From contig JAVHNS010000001.1 in assembly GCA_036872755.1 (NCBI GenBank), positions 3,348,001-3,412,000 of the forward strand: 64,000 bases of DNA, written 5' to 3'. Positions 22,728-33,881 of the stretch are shown here, piece by piece. Both the position numbers and the translations under genes were made by a program. Source of the DNA: Orbilia blumenaviensis (taxonomy: Eukaryota > Ascomycota > Orbiliomycetes > Orbiliales > Orbiliaceae). The notes beneath the pieces were generated by a model that saw only the letters and a list, made by a program, of their open reading frames with translations, was not told where the DNA came from and made no database searches. The first letter of the stretch is position 1; the number at the start of each line of letters is the position of its first letter.

Positions 22728-23578
22728 ATGGCAGAGTGGAAGGCTGAGCCGGAGCAGTTAATATAGAATCGACAGCTGTTTCGGCTGAATATAAGGAGCT
22801 GATTACGTTGAAGTGATATATAGATAAGACGAACGGCATCACAGGGGACGAGAACGGTGAAAGAGGGACTAGAATGATTCGGAGATAGCTATTTCTTAGA
22901 TCTCTGGGAGTATATTATATAGTATACAATCCGATCGCTGAGGACATTAGAAGGCTGCACGCCAAGCTATGCGCGACGTGGCTGAAGCATATGCTAGCAT
23001 TAGGTGTATTCTTTCGCACGATTATATAACGATCACGTGTCTATCTACGTTTGGTCTTTAACTGCATGATAATGATCTAAAGGTTGACTTGAATTCAATT
23101 GTGATTTGACGGATCAAAAATTCGATTGAACTCTCGATAGAGGAATGGTTTAGTATTTAGGTATTTTGGGTGGTTGACAGTGTGGGAATGCGGCGAGGCG
23201 CTTGCCGCCTCTACTAACGCCATGAAGTTAGACCTTCGAAACTTATATATGAAAGGTTTGGTCTGACGTTTTTGTAGGCTTCTTACTAGTCGCATCCAAT
23301 ATTAATAGACATGGAATAAACGAATGATTATTTTACATTTAACTTTATGACTTCCGCACGCTCGAGACGCGTAAAAACCTCGCAATGAAGCAATTTTCGG
23401 GAGAGGAAAGAGAAAAGACGAAACCGAAACATCCCAGTGGTATCATGTATGTAAATGCATATGCTTTCCAAAACCCAACAAAGCGAAAGAAACTCGGGTA
23501 AAAAAAAAAAAACAGGCAGCCTGAAACTGCTAAAGGTATACCTTGTCCCCTATTAGGGGGGAAACTCCCCAAGGAGAC
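22728..23578. other. intergenic with a duplicated 60-bp segment
   Basis: The upstream side of the PNP-UBL gene and the 3' flank of GH125. The stretch 23187-23245 matches 18091-18150 (shared GCTTGCCGCCT and ATGAAGTTAGACCTT). No gene is recognised; the 66-codon ORF here is part of that repeat. Confidence 0.55.
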
Positions 23579-25680
23579 TCAAATTTCGTAAGGCGTAGCC
23601 CCAGCACCGAATATCAAATGTGGTTTCCTCTTTGCCAAATCCAAAATAGTTTGCGCAAACACTGAGTTCGCCCATGCAAACCAGCTTCCTATAGTATACT
23701 TAGTCAGGCACTAAAACTTCAACCGAGGATACGGGACAAAAAAGACTTACTTGTATAATCGCCTTGCCTGTTGACATTCACACTCTCATTAATCAGCCCA
23801 AATCGACTGACAGTCTTAACAACGTCTAAAGCTCCCATGATTTCCTTATCGTTGTCGCTTGTCATGGCCTGCATCAACAAACTCATCGGCCATGCATGTT
23901 TCAACCCGATATGAGGGCCTCCGATACCCTTGAACACTGGTCCTTCCAAAAAGAACGGGTTTCCCTGCCTGGACAAAATCATTTTCCTGGTGTTTTGATA
24001 GACTGGATCGTCAACCGTCGTCCATCCTAACTTGGGAAGCGAAAGAAGAGACGGCAGATTCGCATCATCCATCATGATTCTAGAACCATAGCCATCAACC
24101 TCATATGCGTAAACTTTGCCGAATACCGGATCTTCAACAATACCATGGGCTTTAACACCATCAGCGATCTTTTTTGACCAGTCGCTCGCGTAACGTGAAT
24201 ACTCAGACTTCTTAGCATCGGCAAGCAGTTTCGAGAGCCGACCGAGTTCAACCGACATGAAGGCGTTTCCGGGTATGAAGTATTGCAAAATGCAAGCATC
24301 ATCGGAAGGTCGGAAAGCAGATCGAATCAGTGAGCTATTACCGCTCACAGGATTGCCTCTACCCGATAGCGCCAGTGTTTCCGTCTAAAATGGTTATAGG
24401 TCAGGACTAAACTACATTATTGACAGCTGGGAAGAAATACATACCCCTGTATTCGTACTCCTCTGGAAGGTATAGCCCGGGAACTGTAATACGCCAGAAT
24501 CGGTGAATGTTCCCTGTGCTTGCTCTTCAAGTACATTGAACACAGACTCTACAGCCGACAGGAACCTCTCAGTAACAAAAGAGAGGTCGCTCGTATGCTT
24601 ATAATATTGATTTGCGAGCGAGAAGAAATTGGCCAAGCTATCGATCTCGTACTTGCACTCAAAGACTGCTCTGAAGTCATAAGCGGGGTGTACATTGTCA
24701 TCTTGTCCATTGTTGGCACTATGAAACCTATGTTAGGAGGGCGTATCGATAAGAATCTAAGTGGGACGAACGTACGGGTTGATATGACTTCCTCGTGGTG
24801 CCTGAAAAGCATTGCAATACGGACTTTCGATAACATATCCGGCCTGCGTATTGATAGCCCCTAGAACCAACTTCTTTAACTTCTCATCCTTGCGCAACAA
24901 TGGCATGTATCCTGCCAGCTGGTTCGTAGAATCCCGTAGCCATTCTGCATTGATGTCGCCGGTAACAATAAAGCTCTGGGGACCCTTAACCTTTGCCACA
25001 CCGAAAATACTTTTGACATTGTTGGTATCATCATCTTCGGTTTCCTCGCCATCTACGTGCCATCTAACGGTTGTATCTAATGTGCTCGGATAACAGTTTT
25101 CGAATAGTCGCGCGAGATCTTTATCAACGAGGCGTGTTGTCATTTCTCGAATGACGTTCTCTACCGCCTTTGATCGAAAACTCCTACACTCTGGAACAGG
25201 TCGCTGAAATGGTAGTTGTAAAGGTCCATCACTAAGTGGGAGATGTCGACGGGAGGAGTAGTCTTTGTAATCAGGGCACGAATCACCCCACGGGTCACCG
25301 TCGAAGTCATTAAGATACATGACTTGTGAGCGCCCGGGAGTTTGGAAGAAGAGGAGAACAAGGATTATCGCCGTGAGGAGGAACATCATGATATTAGAGG
25401 GGGATGACCAGCTACTTTTGTCGGAGTCCGAGGAGTAGTTGTATGTGGGTTTACTATCAGGATGCTTAGAAGGAGAGGGGGGACGATATGTGGAAGGCCC
25501 GCGACGAGGAGGCGGCTGGAATGGAAAAGGAGCAGCACCCTGCTCGGGAACCTGGAGATGGTGTCCTGAAGCTTCCGAGCCGTCGGTTGGGCTATACGGC
25601 GGCTGTTGGAAGAATTGGTTCTCCGGAGGGAGGTCGCTGGACGGAGTATCTGGCACCGGGCGGGGTGTTCGGTGGTACAT
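23579..25680 (-). CDS. mug157: GH125 exo-alpha-1,6-mannosidase, mug157 family
   Basis: Four exons: 25680..24776, 24718..24445, 24384..23751, 23688..23579, giving 640 residues, all in phase. A Pro-rich cytosolic tail (1-95) is followed by one transmembrane segment at about 97-113 (IMMFLLTAIILVLLFFQ), so the enzyme is a type II membrane protein facing the secretory lumen. The catalytic domain shows GDINAEWLRDSTNQL (Asp250 in the conserved WLRDS), FECKYEIDSLANFF, PSLLSLPKLGW, GGPHIGLKHAWPMSL and TRSWFAWANSVF near the end, all typical of GH125. GH125 enzymes remove alpha-1,6-linked mannose; the fungal members were first named for meiotic up-regulation in fission yeast (mug157). The end GAGATPYEI is a usual family C terminus. 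Confidence 0.95.
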
Positions 25681-26284
25681 TGGAAGCTGCGATGTTAATT
25701 GCGCTCACTGTACAAGTGCTAACAATAGCAGCAACTTTTATTACCAAAAAATGCCGCTCAAGATAACGATGAGGCTGGAAAAGACGGGCGCATAACTGAT
25801 TTGGCACCCGGCGATGGTATATTATATCCCTGCCGTTATAGACACGCCTGGACGAAACAACGTGAAAGAGGACTACTTGTCGTTGTGCCTGAGTGTATTT
25901 TTTTGTAGGCGAGCTTGCAGGCAATAGTTAAGCCTTTCGCTCGATTTGCGGGGCGGTTTAAGCCGAAAAGCGAAATCCCAGCCTAATTCCCCTGCAAGCG
26001 GTTGCCCCAAGACCTGCAGCCTGGTCTGGTCTTAGCCTTTGAGGGACATGGAAGCTTCGAAATCCGATAGTAAACGGTGCATGATAAGCTTTTTTTGTTC
26101 GTATCGTTACATCCATAAGAGGATATGCTGTTATCATGGCTCTGCGGTTGGCTTGCAGATATCTATATTGCTAATATCTAATATCTAATATCAATAGATC
26201 GTGTAATATGCTATACATGCATGTATACGTATGCACGAGCGGAATTTCCCTCTTTCTGTCCCCCCCTCAATTACAAGCTTGATT
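25681..26284. other. intergenic between TTI2 and GH125
   Basis: About 600 bp, promoter side of GH125. Contains short ATCTAATATCTAATATC direct repeats at 26173-26192. No gene recognised. Confidence 0.55.
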
Positions 26285-28233
26285 CTATGCTGCACAGGAC
26301 GGCTCAAACAGCCCTTTCAGCCTTGTATCTTTTGATACCACGGCATCCTTTGCCTCTTGGAACCACGTTGTCCCGGTATTTACTTTCTCCAGCAATGCCA
26401 TGATAAGTTTCAGCTGACCTCGTAACTGCTGTACGGTTCCCTCTGCTGGTTCTTCAAATATTCTGATCCAGCAAAATACTGCTGCCTTCAATATTTCATT
26501 ATTGTAACCCGGTACCCTTGGCCAACAATGTCTCGTGACATCCACTAGGGTCCCAGCCGCAGCTAACGCAGCTTCCGGATACGTCGTGATGAACGGAGAT
26601 GTCATGGGTTCGATGCAAAATGGTATCAATTTCTAATCAAAACACCGGTCGGATTGGCTTTTTATCAGTATCAACCCCAGAAAATACGTTTTGTAAGGGG
26701 GGAGAGAGGACATGTGATATTTACCAAAAGATGCTTCACACTGCTAACTCCTAGAACACCGACGATAATGCCGGTTTCCTGCAAAAACACCTCTACCATT
26801 CTGATGTTCTCCCCAGCATATGTCATTCCATGGAATACTCCATCCCGTAGTATCTTATCAATGGCTTTATACCACATGTTGTCATCCACACCCGCATATC
26901 GATGCGTCGCTAATCCCATAAGCGCTGCGACCCCAGCTCGAAAGCTTCTGATAGCATGGTTCACTGGTGTCAAAGGCGGTAGAAAGTGGAGACACGGAGA
27001 TATTGCCTCTTCGAATACTGATCCAAGGCCTGTTCGAGATAGGAAATCATGGCCGACGGAACGTATTACCCGGTCAAGGATGTCGCAAGCATGTGCTTTG
27101 CTAAGGACGTCGCCTTCGTCCAACGTCGTAAGAATCGGTGGGATGACAAGATGCCAATTTTGTTCCAGGGATTCAGGCTAGTCGTTGTTTAGTACATATT
27201 TCTTCATGCAGAGTGGAAGATATATACGGAGTAAACTTTTCGTACCTTGAGGTTTGTGACCGAATAGCTAAGCAGACATAACGCATCGGGACGATCCTTC
27301 CTCCACGGCTTCTCGTCCGAAAACGAGAATACTGCTGGTTTTGCTTGGGGTACTCTCATGGCTTTTCTGCCTTTTTCAGTGATCGTACCTGGGCCCTTGC
27401 CGAATAGCGGCTTAATAGTGGTCTTCAGCATGAACTCTATTAGCACATCATCAGATGTCAATATAGAGCCATGTCTTTCGATGATGTTATCGCAAACTTG
27501 AGCACTTTCTTCAGTTACCCAATCCACCACTCGAAGTGCATGTGTGGCTATAGCTGAGGCGACATTATTTCTAACGACAGAATCCGAGTTTAATAGATCA
27601 TCCGTCAGAAGTTCACGAAGGATCAATAAAGATATCCTTGAGGTTGTTTTGAAAACGACCAGATTCGGAGTTGGTTGCGGCTCTAAGCTCAGGTTAGCGG
27701 CATGAGGCTCTCTATGAGCTATGAATCGCATGGTATGAATATACCTTTGAAGGGATCTTGTTCCAAATCAATCTCGCTGACTACCGCCTGGTTTGGACGT
27801 AAGATTTTACACAGAGAGAGCACAAAGTCCTCAGAATTATATGACACCTCTGTTTCACCTCTGGATTCTTCGGCTACCTGTAGTGATTTTATATGATCGT
27901 ATATATATAGTTTTGCTAGCAGCTATAAGGATCCAGCAGTTAGTAAGCTAAAATGCAAAGTACGCAAGCAACCGAGATGCCAAACACTGTGTGCACCTTT
28001 CTGCTATTCTCGAGCGTGCCATCTGCAGATTTCTGAAGCTCAATAATATCTTGTGCTATGACCTTGAGGTCTGGTATAGCTCTGTGGTTCATGAATTCAA
28101 TAGTCAGCAAAGCTATTTGCATCAGATTTGCGTTTGGCACGTACTCTATATCAATGACTCCAGAAACTTGGAGCGCCTCGGGAGGACTACTACTTCTCGC
28201 CGCATCCCTTGCCGCACTTTTTATTGAATCCAT
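26285..28233 (-). CDS. TTI2: TTI2, TTT-complex subunit (Tel2-interacting protein 2)
   Basis: Five exons: 28233..27997, 27922..27745, 27682..27246, 27177..26725, 26632..26285, for 550 residues. The intron before exon 2 has a perfect TACTAAC branch point. The helical-repeat protein contains NLKPESLEQNWHLVIPPILT across the exon 3/4 junction, LSVSSVKHLL-type ARM/HEAT helices (GVLGVSSVKHLLKLIPFCIE), and RHCWPRVPGYNNEILKAAVF near the end, the pattern of fungal Tti2. With Tel2 and Tti1 it forms the TTT complex that, with Hsp90 and R2TP, stabilises PIKK kinases (TOR, ATM, ATR). The start is the first ATG (28233), in good context (ACTATGG). It is divergent from the gene at 29034. Confidence 0.88.
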
Positions 28234-29033
28234 AGTGATAGCGTTGAATAAACACACCGGTCCACGCGTTCTCGAAGCCCTAGGTCATTTAGTAGTTGGT
28301 TTGGGATGGTAGAACTAAGCTGCGGCTTTGTAACTTTGCAAGCAAAAAGAGACACTTTGTTGCATTTTGAGCTGCCAACACAAATTTAGCGACAGAGGGA
28401 AGCTCAACCTTAAAGGATACTTCAGAGCTAGGCTACATATGGGTTCTAAGCTTTGGGATAAACGGGTGGTCTATTCCGGTTTAGTATGCATTAAGTGATC
28501 TTTCTTTAGTTCTTCTGATTAATAAGTGATGCTACATATACTATGTATAGTAAGAAACGTAAATTTGAAACCTATTTCACGAGACGATGCAAAGACCCCC
28601 CCCCCCCTAGACTTGAAAGTGCTGATATCTAATATACAAAAGTTGAAATCAGGTAACAAAAATCTTTGTCATGATGAGTATGCACTGATTCAATTTACCA
28701 GAGCTAGTGACAGTCCAGTAGTCTGAGAGCAGTTTTAGGTGTTTCAACGAGTTCCTCCAACCTGTAGGCCTCTTTAAACAGTAACGGTATTCTTCTTTTG
28801 GCCAGTGGTCAACAGCGTCTGGGACCGAGACTAGCCTCGCCTGAGCTCAGCAGACCTTCTTTTGTGTTCGGCCACAAGGGCCGAGACTAGGTACTTGCTA
28901 AGAAGATACAAACACATGCTGTATAAAATACATACATCATCTCATCACACCCACATCATCACATAACCATACCACCATACCACCTTATCACCCCGCCTCA
29001 TTGATCAATACAGACCTATCAAAGATACCTGCA
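28234..29033. other. divergent intergenic region with a dispersed 30-bp repeat
   Basis: Upstream of TTI2 and of the charged protein at 29034. A poly-C run is at 28597-28606. The segment 28805-28834 matches 50778-50807. Near 28868-28884 is a short hairpin (CGGCCACAAGGGCCG). Confidence 0.55.
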
Positions 29034-30205
29034 ATGGCTAGATCACGACCCCAGCCCAATAAACCGGCCAAATCCAGCCATATCGCCAAACTGAGAAAAA
29101 CCCTCGACACCCTTCTCTCCCCTCAGAAGAAGAAAGGCATCACTAAGACGCATTCCCCCAGAACTGCCAAAACCGGGCAGAAATCTGAATGCCCGAACCT
29201 CGTTCTTCTGGGGTTTCAGCAGAACCGCCCGTTCAAAGACCTCTACAAGGCATTTTTACGCCATGAAGTTACAGACCACAATGATATAATCATTAAGATG
29301 GAGGAGCAGTGGGGGAGTTGTCCGAGTCATAGAGCTAGTATTTGTACATACTGGGAGAATTTGAAGATTGAGAGGAAGGTTAGTGGATTTTTTATTTTTC
29401 TTTTTCTTTTAGCATATTTTAGTTGGGTATGGCGGAGAGCCAACGTGGGGTTGGAGAATTAGAGAGTGGAATGGCGGTTTTATATTAATTGGTTCAATTG
29501 ATACGATAGGTTCACTTCAACATGCTCAAAAAGGCACGATTGGGGATTCGTCGCGGAGATAAAATCATGGCAAACCCTCCGGCAGGCAAACCAATTAGCC
29601 CAGTCAAACAAAAAGAAAATGCCGACAAATCCTCGATGCATCAGATCAGTAACTCTGCTGATCCTGAGCCCAGTCCCAAAAAGAGAGTCTTAAAATCACC
29701 GCCTCCGAAGTTTCCGAAAGGGAGCATCAGGTTGTTAATAAATGGAGATTCGGAGACTGCTCTGAAAGCCTTCAAACCTAAGGATGAGGATAGGGCTCCG
29801 TTGAAGGTTAAACAATCTAAACTACCTGTTTCTGTCGTTTCTAAGAGGAGAATGAGTATTGGAGAGCTGCTATCCGTTGCAGAGGGGAAGAAGAAGGAGG
29901 AAGATAAGAAGAAAGAAGAGAGGGAGGAAAGAGGGAGGGAGAGGAAGGAGAGGGGATGGAGGGAGAGGGAGAAGCAAAGACTGGTGGAGAATAAGAAGAG
30001 AATGGAGATGGAGAAGGAAAGGGAACGGGAGAAGGAAAGAGAGTTGGAAAAACAAAAGGAGAGGGAGAGAGAACTGGAGGTAGAGAAGAAAAAGGAGGTG
30101 GATAAGAGAAAGATGAGAGAGCAGGAAAGAGAGAAGAGACGAGAGCAAAGGAAAGAGAAGAGAAAGAACAAAAGAAAGAAGCACATGGCTAAGGGTAAGA
30201 AATAG
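29034..30205 (+). CDS. hypothetical charged coiled-coil protein
   Basis: Two exons, 29034..29378 and 29510..30205, with a 131-bp intron (GTTAGT..GATAG) give 346 residues. I do not recognise the family. Residues 1-115 are basic (MARSRPQPNKPAKSS) with a more ordered patch NLVLLGFQQNRPFKDLYKAF. The C-terminal third is almost pure Lys/Glu/Arg (about 240-345), which predicts a long single helix or coiled coil and a basic tail KRKKHMAKGKK that may direct it to the nucleus. It could be a rapidly evolving lineage-specific protein. The intron choice rests on keeping the frame open and on GT..AG ends; it is not supported by conservation. Confidence 0.55.
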
Positions 30206-30934
30206 GGCAACGAGACTACTAAGAAGTTATTAGAGTTGGGGATAGGCCCCGAGGGACGTGCTTTTTGTATTGGCCGTCGAGAGTTGTGACATTAGAACCA
30301 GACTAACCTTAGAACTTATTTGAAGGTGGTTTTATTGATTCCTGTCAATTTTGAGGACTTCGCTTCTTCTTCTTCTTCTTCTTCTTCTTCTTCTTCTTCT
30401 TCTTCTTCTTCTTCTTCTTCTTCTTCTTTTGCATGAATAGTTATCACACGAAGTCGGGCCACTTTGTGGAGGCTGGTTCACGAGATCAGCTAACCGCATC
30501 TCGAAATTAAGTCTGGCGCTGAGATTATAGATGGCTGTGCATTGTGCTTGAATCTTGGTTTGAGTGGTAAAGGGCGGACACACCAATCGGTATCCCTCTT
30601 TCATGAATATCGCAATTTAAGATATATCGATAATGTTAGTGCAATGAGGCCAATAATGGGTAGGTTAAATCACTATATCATGAGATAACATTAGCAGTGT
30701 ATAACGTTACTCGAAACCTAGTCTCGTAGTATCTCGAAGCCGAACTGGACAATCAGCGTTGTATTTTTTGCGTTGAGCAAGGTTGCCGCACAAGCTCGAC
30801 CAAGACGTCGAAAGTGCGCCGGAACGAAATGATACCCTCGAAGCTTCCCACCCCGGACTATAATTCTGTCGCAAGACTCTCAAAAACCACACCCCTCCCC
30901 CTCCCCCTTCCTCCCGTCTTTAATTCTCCTACAC
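30206..30934. other. intergenic with CTT microsatellite
   Basis: Between the charged protein and CCA1. Apart from the CTT tract nothing is recognised; the last 60 bp are C-rich leader of CCA1. Confidence 0.55.
30363..30428. repeat. (CTT)22 microsatellite
   Basis: About 22 uninterrupted CTT units. Confidence 0.95.
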
Positions 30935-32954
30935 ATGATCCGCCCCTGCGCTTTCAACTGCCGGCTGCGACTCTCACTGCTCCAGCGTCCCCCTACCTCT
31001 GAGTCACCCCACCACCACCGCCAGTTCTGCGCCATTGTAATAAACAGACGTATATCAACCCTCCCACGCCAATCTTCTTCTCCAACATCACGCAGCATCT
31101 ACCACTCCCACTGCCGTACCCGTTTATTATCACTACTCCCAACTCCGCGTCTAGCACAATTCTCAACAACAGCTTCTACACAAGCAAAAAAGAAGAAAAT
31201 GGCGACACAACCATTACCGACTATAACATTAACTCCAGAGGAGGAAAAAGTGCGCTCTTTGCTGGTTGATGTTGCAAGTTCAATAGATTCCACAGCAGCG
31301 CAGTCCGAACCCACGGTATTGCGTATAACCGGCGGATGGGTACGAGATAAGCTCCTGAATGGAAAATCGCACGACATAGACGTTGGTATCAACAACATGA
31401 CTGGGTTTGAGTTCGCATCGCATTTAAATGGGTTTTTGACAAGTAATGTGGAGAAATATGGAATTCCGGCGAAATCGATCCATAAGATTGAAAGTAATCC
31501 GGAGAAGAGCAAGCATTTGGAAACGGCGACGACAAAGATTTTGGGATTGGATATTGATTTTGTGAATTTGAGGAGTGAGAGTTACTCTGAGGAGAGTAGG
31601 ATTCCGAAAATGGTAAGAACTCTTTTTTCCTCTTCCTTGCTTCCCTCCTTTTTCTCTTTTTTTCTTTCTGGGTTCGGGGTGTTATAGTTATATCTTAGAG
31701 GAGGGGTTTGCAGCTGATATCTATGACGGTGGAATTCTTTCTTGAGGAAAAGGAATTTGGAACTCCAAAGGAAGATGCCCTGCGCCGCGACGCCTGCGTG
31801 AACGCTCTATTTTACAACTTGATGACCCAACAAGTCGAAGATTTCACCGAACGCGGCCTTTCGGATCTCAAGGCTCGCATCCTACGAACACCCTTACCAC
31901 CCTTACAAACCTTCAAAGACGATCCTCTACGAGTTCTACGGCTTATACGGTTCGCCAGCCGGCTTGACTTTACTATCGACCCAAAATCTGAACAGGCGAT
32001 GCAGAATCCCGAAATTAAAGCTGCGCTGAAATTGAAAATCAGTAGGGAAAGGGTAGGGGTGGAGGTTGAGAAGATGCTATACGGAGAACGCCCCTATGAA
32101 GCGCTGGATCTCATCGAGAGGTTAGGCTTGGTGGATGCCGTCTTCGACGTACCAAAGATGACTGAAGAACAACTGGAAGAAGTTAAATACGAATACGCCA
32201 GACTTGGTATCGATGGTGTTAAATGGCTTTTTGGAGGATTTCAAAATGTGAATGGGTGTGATGGAGTTAAGAAACTGGCGTCAACAGAGAGGGACCGGTA
32301 TCTTATGTGGTTATTCGCGGCTACGTTACCTTGGAGTAGGGTCATTGTAGCCGTCGGCGACAAGAAGAAAATAAGAATAGCAGCAGGTGTAGCGGCAGCA
32401 AGAGACGGATTGAAGCTTAGTAATAAGGACACTGACAGTCTGGATAAGATGGTAAAGTCATACCGGCAGGTCAAAGCCACCATATCGAATTTTGGGGCGT
32501 TGTCAAGAAGCATTTTAGGGAAGTATATCAGGTTGCTAGGCGCCGAGTGGAGGGTTTACATACTTGCTAGCTTATTGATTGAAATGGTTGAAGCGAGGTC
32601 TTCTTTGGAGCATGAGGAGTTTGGGTCACAGCAAGATTTGGAGCTTATTGCCCGGTATGAATCGTTTTTGGATAGGATCTATAGTGAGGACCTAGGCGAG
32701 GCGTGGGATTTGAAGTATTTGTTGACGGTGAGTTGAAGCGGCTTTTTTTCCCTAACAATATTGGAAGTGAAGGTGTTGATATTCTTTTCATATAGGGCAA
32801 TGAGCTAAAAGACGCTATGGGCAAGAAACCCGGGAAATGGATGGCAGCGGCGTTGGAGCAAGTTATGGAATGGCAGCTGGATAACCCGCAGGCAACGAAA
32901 GAAGAGGCGCTGGAAAACATCAAGGAAATTGTGGTACTCGAGAATTATCACTAG
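30935..32954 (+). CDS. CCA1: CCA tRNA nucleotidyltransferase, likely dual targeted
   Basis: Three exons, 30935..31612, 31753..32727 and 32796..32954, give 603 residues. It adds CCA to tRNA 3' ends. Class II CCA-enzyme motifs are clear: GGWVRDKLL, DIDVGI (catalytic D147, D149), RRDACVNALFYN, and DDPLRVLRLIRFASRL. The first 88 residues are rich in Arg, Ser and His with almost no acids, a mitochondrial presequence; a second in-frame ATG at 31199 starts MATQPLPT after KKKK and would give the cytosolic/nuclear form, as known in yeast CCA1. The first intron's acceptor is uncertain: the family pattern RIPKM-(E)FGTPKEDA needs AAG at 31750-31752, while CAG at 31705-31707 would add 15 residues in frame. 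Confidence 0.94.
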
Positions 32955-33743
32955 CTGTGTGTAGTATTCTATGAAGACTTTACACTGCCCAAGCTCGCCC
33001 GTTCCTGACATCATAGCTATCATTACAAATTTGAGCTTTTGCCCTTTTGTTCGGGTCATGGAGCATGATGCATACATATTTTCGCTGCGTATGATCGTAT
33101 ATGGCATCCGCGATCGGACAACCTACACCGTAAGCTCTATTTAATCAGTGGATACCCTCTCCAGAATAGCATCCTGGCTGATATATTGTAAGTTAAAAAT
33201 ATCTATGATTTACAAGTATGGTATACTGTTAGTAGCATATCGGTTCTTAGGCACATACATCACATATCTCTGTTCTTGAATAATTGAGGAAATGAAGGAT
33301 TTTGATTTTAAAAAAAGCTATCCATTACATGATGTATATCGAATCTTTTAAGAAAACCGAATGACAAAGCGAATGAAATGGTTGTTTATCCTTTTCTCTC
33401 ATCTATGCTCTTTCATATTCCGTCAAAGAAAAAAATTATAAAAAAAAGTCGGTGAAGATCCCCTTAGCTCACCACCCCCCATCCTAGAGAATTGACGAGG
33501 AGGAAAAGAGGCATGGCGCTTATAAAAGAGACTCCAGCAGGTCCATCGAGTTTGTTATCGGGATTGTCGAGGTGAGGGCAACATGTCGTTGGTTTTTTGG
33601 GTATTAAAAAGAGATTATTTGAAGATGAGGTGGGGTATATTGGAGATTTATTTAGAAAACGACATGTTGGTCGAAGACAGTCGATGGAATGGCCTGGGAG
33701 GAGGGATCGTGGATGCTAATGCATCATATCTAGCAGTGGGAAT
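32955..33743. other. intergenic downstream of CCA1
   Basis: No gene recognised. The opposite-strand ORF at 32805..33107 overlaps the end of CCA1 and looks like a shadow. Confidence 0.5.
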
Positions 33744-33881
33744 TTACTTGGAGTGCTATTGGGTAACCATGTTAGTATCATATTCATGATGATTATAGAT
33801 ATTGATTATTGGACATACCTTTGGGCATCCAGCGCACTTGCAGTCAGTGCAGGAGCAGTCGTCACCGCATCGGTCAACCAT
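33744..33881 (-). CDS. 24-residue metallothionein-like peptide
   Basis: A tiny two-exon gene. Exon 1 (33881..33819) encodes 21 residues from an ATG in strong context (ATCACCATGG); exon 2 (33755..33744) adds HSK and a stop. The intron is 63 bp, GTATGT..CCAATAG, with a GATACTAAC branch point. Cysteines are at 5, 9, 11, 14, 16 and 19 (C-x3-C-x-C-x2-C-x-C-x2-C); there is no aromatic residue. Fungal copper metallothioneins such as the Neurospora one are also about 25 residues with seven Cys in CxC pairs, so metal (copper) binding is inferred. A likely 5'UTR intron ends at 33896, 14 nt before the start codon (branch GCTAAC, acceptor ATCTAG). The spliced structure, not length, is the main support. 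Confidence 0.78.

Noticed and set aside
29641..30210. 189-codon antisense ORF rich in Ser/Leu/Phe
   Set aside because: Mirror image of the Lys/Glu-rich coding sequence on the plus strand.
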